A stretch of DNA of 64,000 nucleotides from Apostichopus japonicus. Its lineage: Eukaryota > Echinodermata > Holothuroidea > Aspidochirotida > Stichopodidae. Position 1 is the stretch's first letter, and every line of letters begins with the position of its first letter. Shown one piece after another: positions 62,578-64,000 of the stretch. The notes beneath the pieces are model-generated. The model made no database searches and was not told the origin of the DNA. It saw only the letters and a list, made by a program, of their open reading frames with translations. The position numbers were made by a program, and so were the translations under genes. The stretch is taken from the NCBI RefSeq assembly GCF_037975245.1, contig NC_092568.1, positions 32,026,501 to 32,090,500 on the forward strand, in the 5' to 3' direction.

Positions 62578-64000
62578 GTAAGGGGAATAATATTATTTTT
62601 ATTGTTGTGTTGCATGTGTTCTTCTCTGTACATGTTCAATGGATTCACAATGGTTAATATTATTCATCTTTCTTGTGTATGTACTTGACCAGTCGGATGA
62701 TGTATTTTTGACTTTTTTCTTTTTATTCAAATCCTTTCCAAACAGTTTTTTTTTTAAATTTTCCCTGAATATTTGTCATCGTTTTTGTAAGATTGAGAAG
62801 TCAGAATGTTTGCTGGTGGTACTATATGTTCTTCTCTGTACTTGCTTGATAGGATCAGAATTTTTGAGTATAACTCCTGTTTCCATGAATTTTCCTGTGT
62901 ACATGCTAGATCCGTGGAAACTTGGTTTTGGTCTTACTATATATATACCAGATCAGTTAAACCAGTTGCTTGGGCTTACTATGTGTCCTCCTGTATATAT
63001 ATATACCGGATCAGTTAAACCAATTGCTTGGGCTTACTATGTGTCCTCGTCTGTATAAACCAGATCAGATAAACCAATTGCTTGGGCTTACTATGTGTCC
63101 TCCTGTATATATATATACCGGATCAGTTAAACCAGTTGCTTGGGCTTACTATGTGTCCTCCAGTATTTATATACCGGATCAGTTAAACCAATTGCTTGGG
63201 CTTACTATGTGTCCTCCTGTATAGATATATACCGGATCAGTTAAACCAATTGCTTGGGCTTACTATGTGTCCTGTAAATATATACCGGATCAGTAAAACT
63301 AATTGCTTGGGCTTCCTATGTGTCCTTGTCTGTATAACCAGATCAGTTAAACCAATTGCTTGGGCTTACTATGTGTCCTGTAAATATATACCGGATCAGT
63401 GAAACTAATTGCTTGGGCTTACTATGTGTCCTTGTCTGTATAACCAGATCAGTTAAACCAATTGCTTGGGCTTACTATGTGTCCTGTAAATATATACCGG
63501 ATCAGTAAAACTAATTGCTTGGTCTTACTATGTGTCCTCCTGTATATATATACCGGATCAGTTGAACCAATTGCTTGGGGTTACTATGTGTCCTCGTCTG
63601 TATTTACCAGATCAGTTAAACCATGGAGGTAAAAACAGACCTCCATGGTTAAATCAATTGCTTGGGCTCACTATGTGTCCTCCCAGTACATACCTGATGT
63701 AAAGTTTGTAAAGCGTTTGTTTCATTTTAAAATGTGTGGCTCCTCTGGGTATGCTTGATCAATTGAAAGTTTCGTTGGTTTTATGATAAGTTCCCAGTAT
63801 ATCCTCATAATCATACAAATAACGTGAACATTATGCAAACGATCACATTTGTTTGTTTTATGATATTTTTAGTCATAAGGATACTGTAGGTTAGAACATA
63901 CTTGCGTCAGAAACTGACATTTCCTCAAAAGTAGAATCCTGTGTGAAATGGTCAATCAGCATTTTATAGCTTATTTCTAAATATTTAATAATAATAATTA
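62578..64000. other. Intron after exon 33, open at the right edge
   Basis: Contains the minisatellite at 62940-63690. The remainder is AT-rich with no exon found before the end of the window. Confidence 0.6.
62940..63690. repeat. Minisatellite, 52-58 bp unit, about 13 copies
   Basis: Units contain GGATCAGTTAAACCAATTGC followed by TTGGGCTTACTATGTGTCCT. Lengths vary through the TATATA and CCTCCTGTA parts. A palindrome interrupts the last copy (63618-63650). Confidence 0.92.

Noticed and set aside
1663-62577. Dystrophin or dystonin/MACF1 identity for the spectrin-repeat gene
   Set aside because: About 22 repeats run with almost no hinges, and no plakin, EF-hand, WW or ZZ sequence is seen; nesprin fits better, though the ends are not visible to prove it.

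Overview
The window is animal nuclear DNA. It is AT-rich and intron-rich, with many minisatellites, small DNA transposons, LINE and SINE fragments, and no bacterial-type gene organisation. The organism is probably a marine invertebrate. The SINE and LINE tails (ending in a GCGCTATATAAA-type motif) and the small hAT-like elements suggest a deuterostome such as an echinoderm, possibly a sea cucumber, but that is a guess from repeat style.

Nearly the whole window is the interior of one giant plus-strand gene. I assembled 33 coding exons between 1663 and 62577 by matching acceptors, donors and open frames. Every exon is a multiple of three and every junction is phase 0. Together they encode about 2350 residues of almost uninterrupted spectrin-type three-helix repeats (about 22), with no actin-binding, plakin, EF-hand, WW, ZZ or KASH domain in view. 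Both gene ends lie outside the window. The best fit is the central rod of a giant nesprin (SYNE1/SYNE2/MSP-300 family), which links the nuclear envelope to the cytoskeleton. From exon 10 onward the exons follow a strict rhythm: two half-repeat exons, then one exon holding a whole repeat of 109 codons.

Intron 27 is very large (38435-57578) and contains a second gene on the minus strand: an intronless-CDS, 660-residue type I membrane protein (50249-52231). It has a signal peptide, about eleven extracellular leucine-rich repeats, one transmembrane helix and a proline-rich cytoplasmic tail without a TIR domain. A clear splice acceptor just upstream of its ATG implies at least one separate 5' UTR exon.

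The rest is intron. It holds minisatellites (at 480, 3784, 9141, 16640, 27785, 42369 and 62940), a perfect (GGGA)n tract of 456 bp, two copies of a MITE with TTAA ends, three hAT-like MITEs, a fold-back element, two 3' LINE fragments and one tRNA-derived SINE. The most unusual features are tandem or segmental copies of exon edges: a 43-bp minisatellite that carries the exon 19 splice donor about 20 times over, a tandem duplication of the 3' part of exon 31 with its donor, and a decayed copy of the start of exon 11 in the intron before exon 8.
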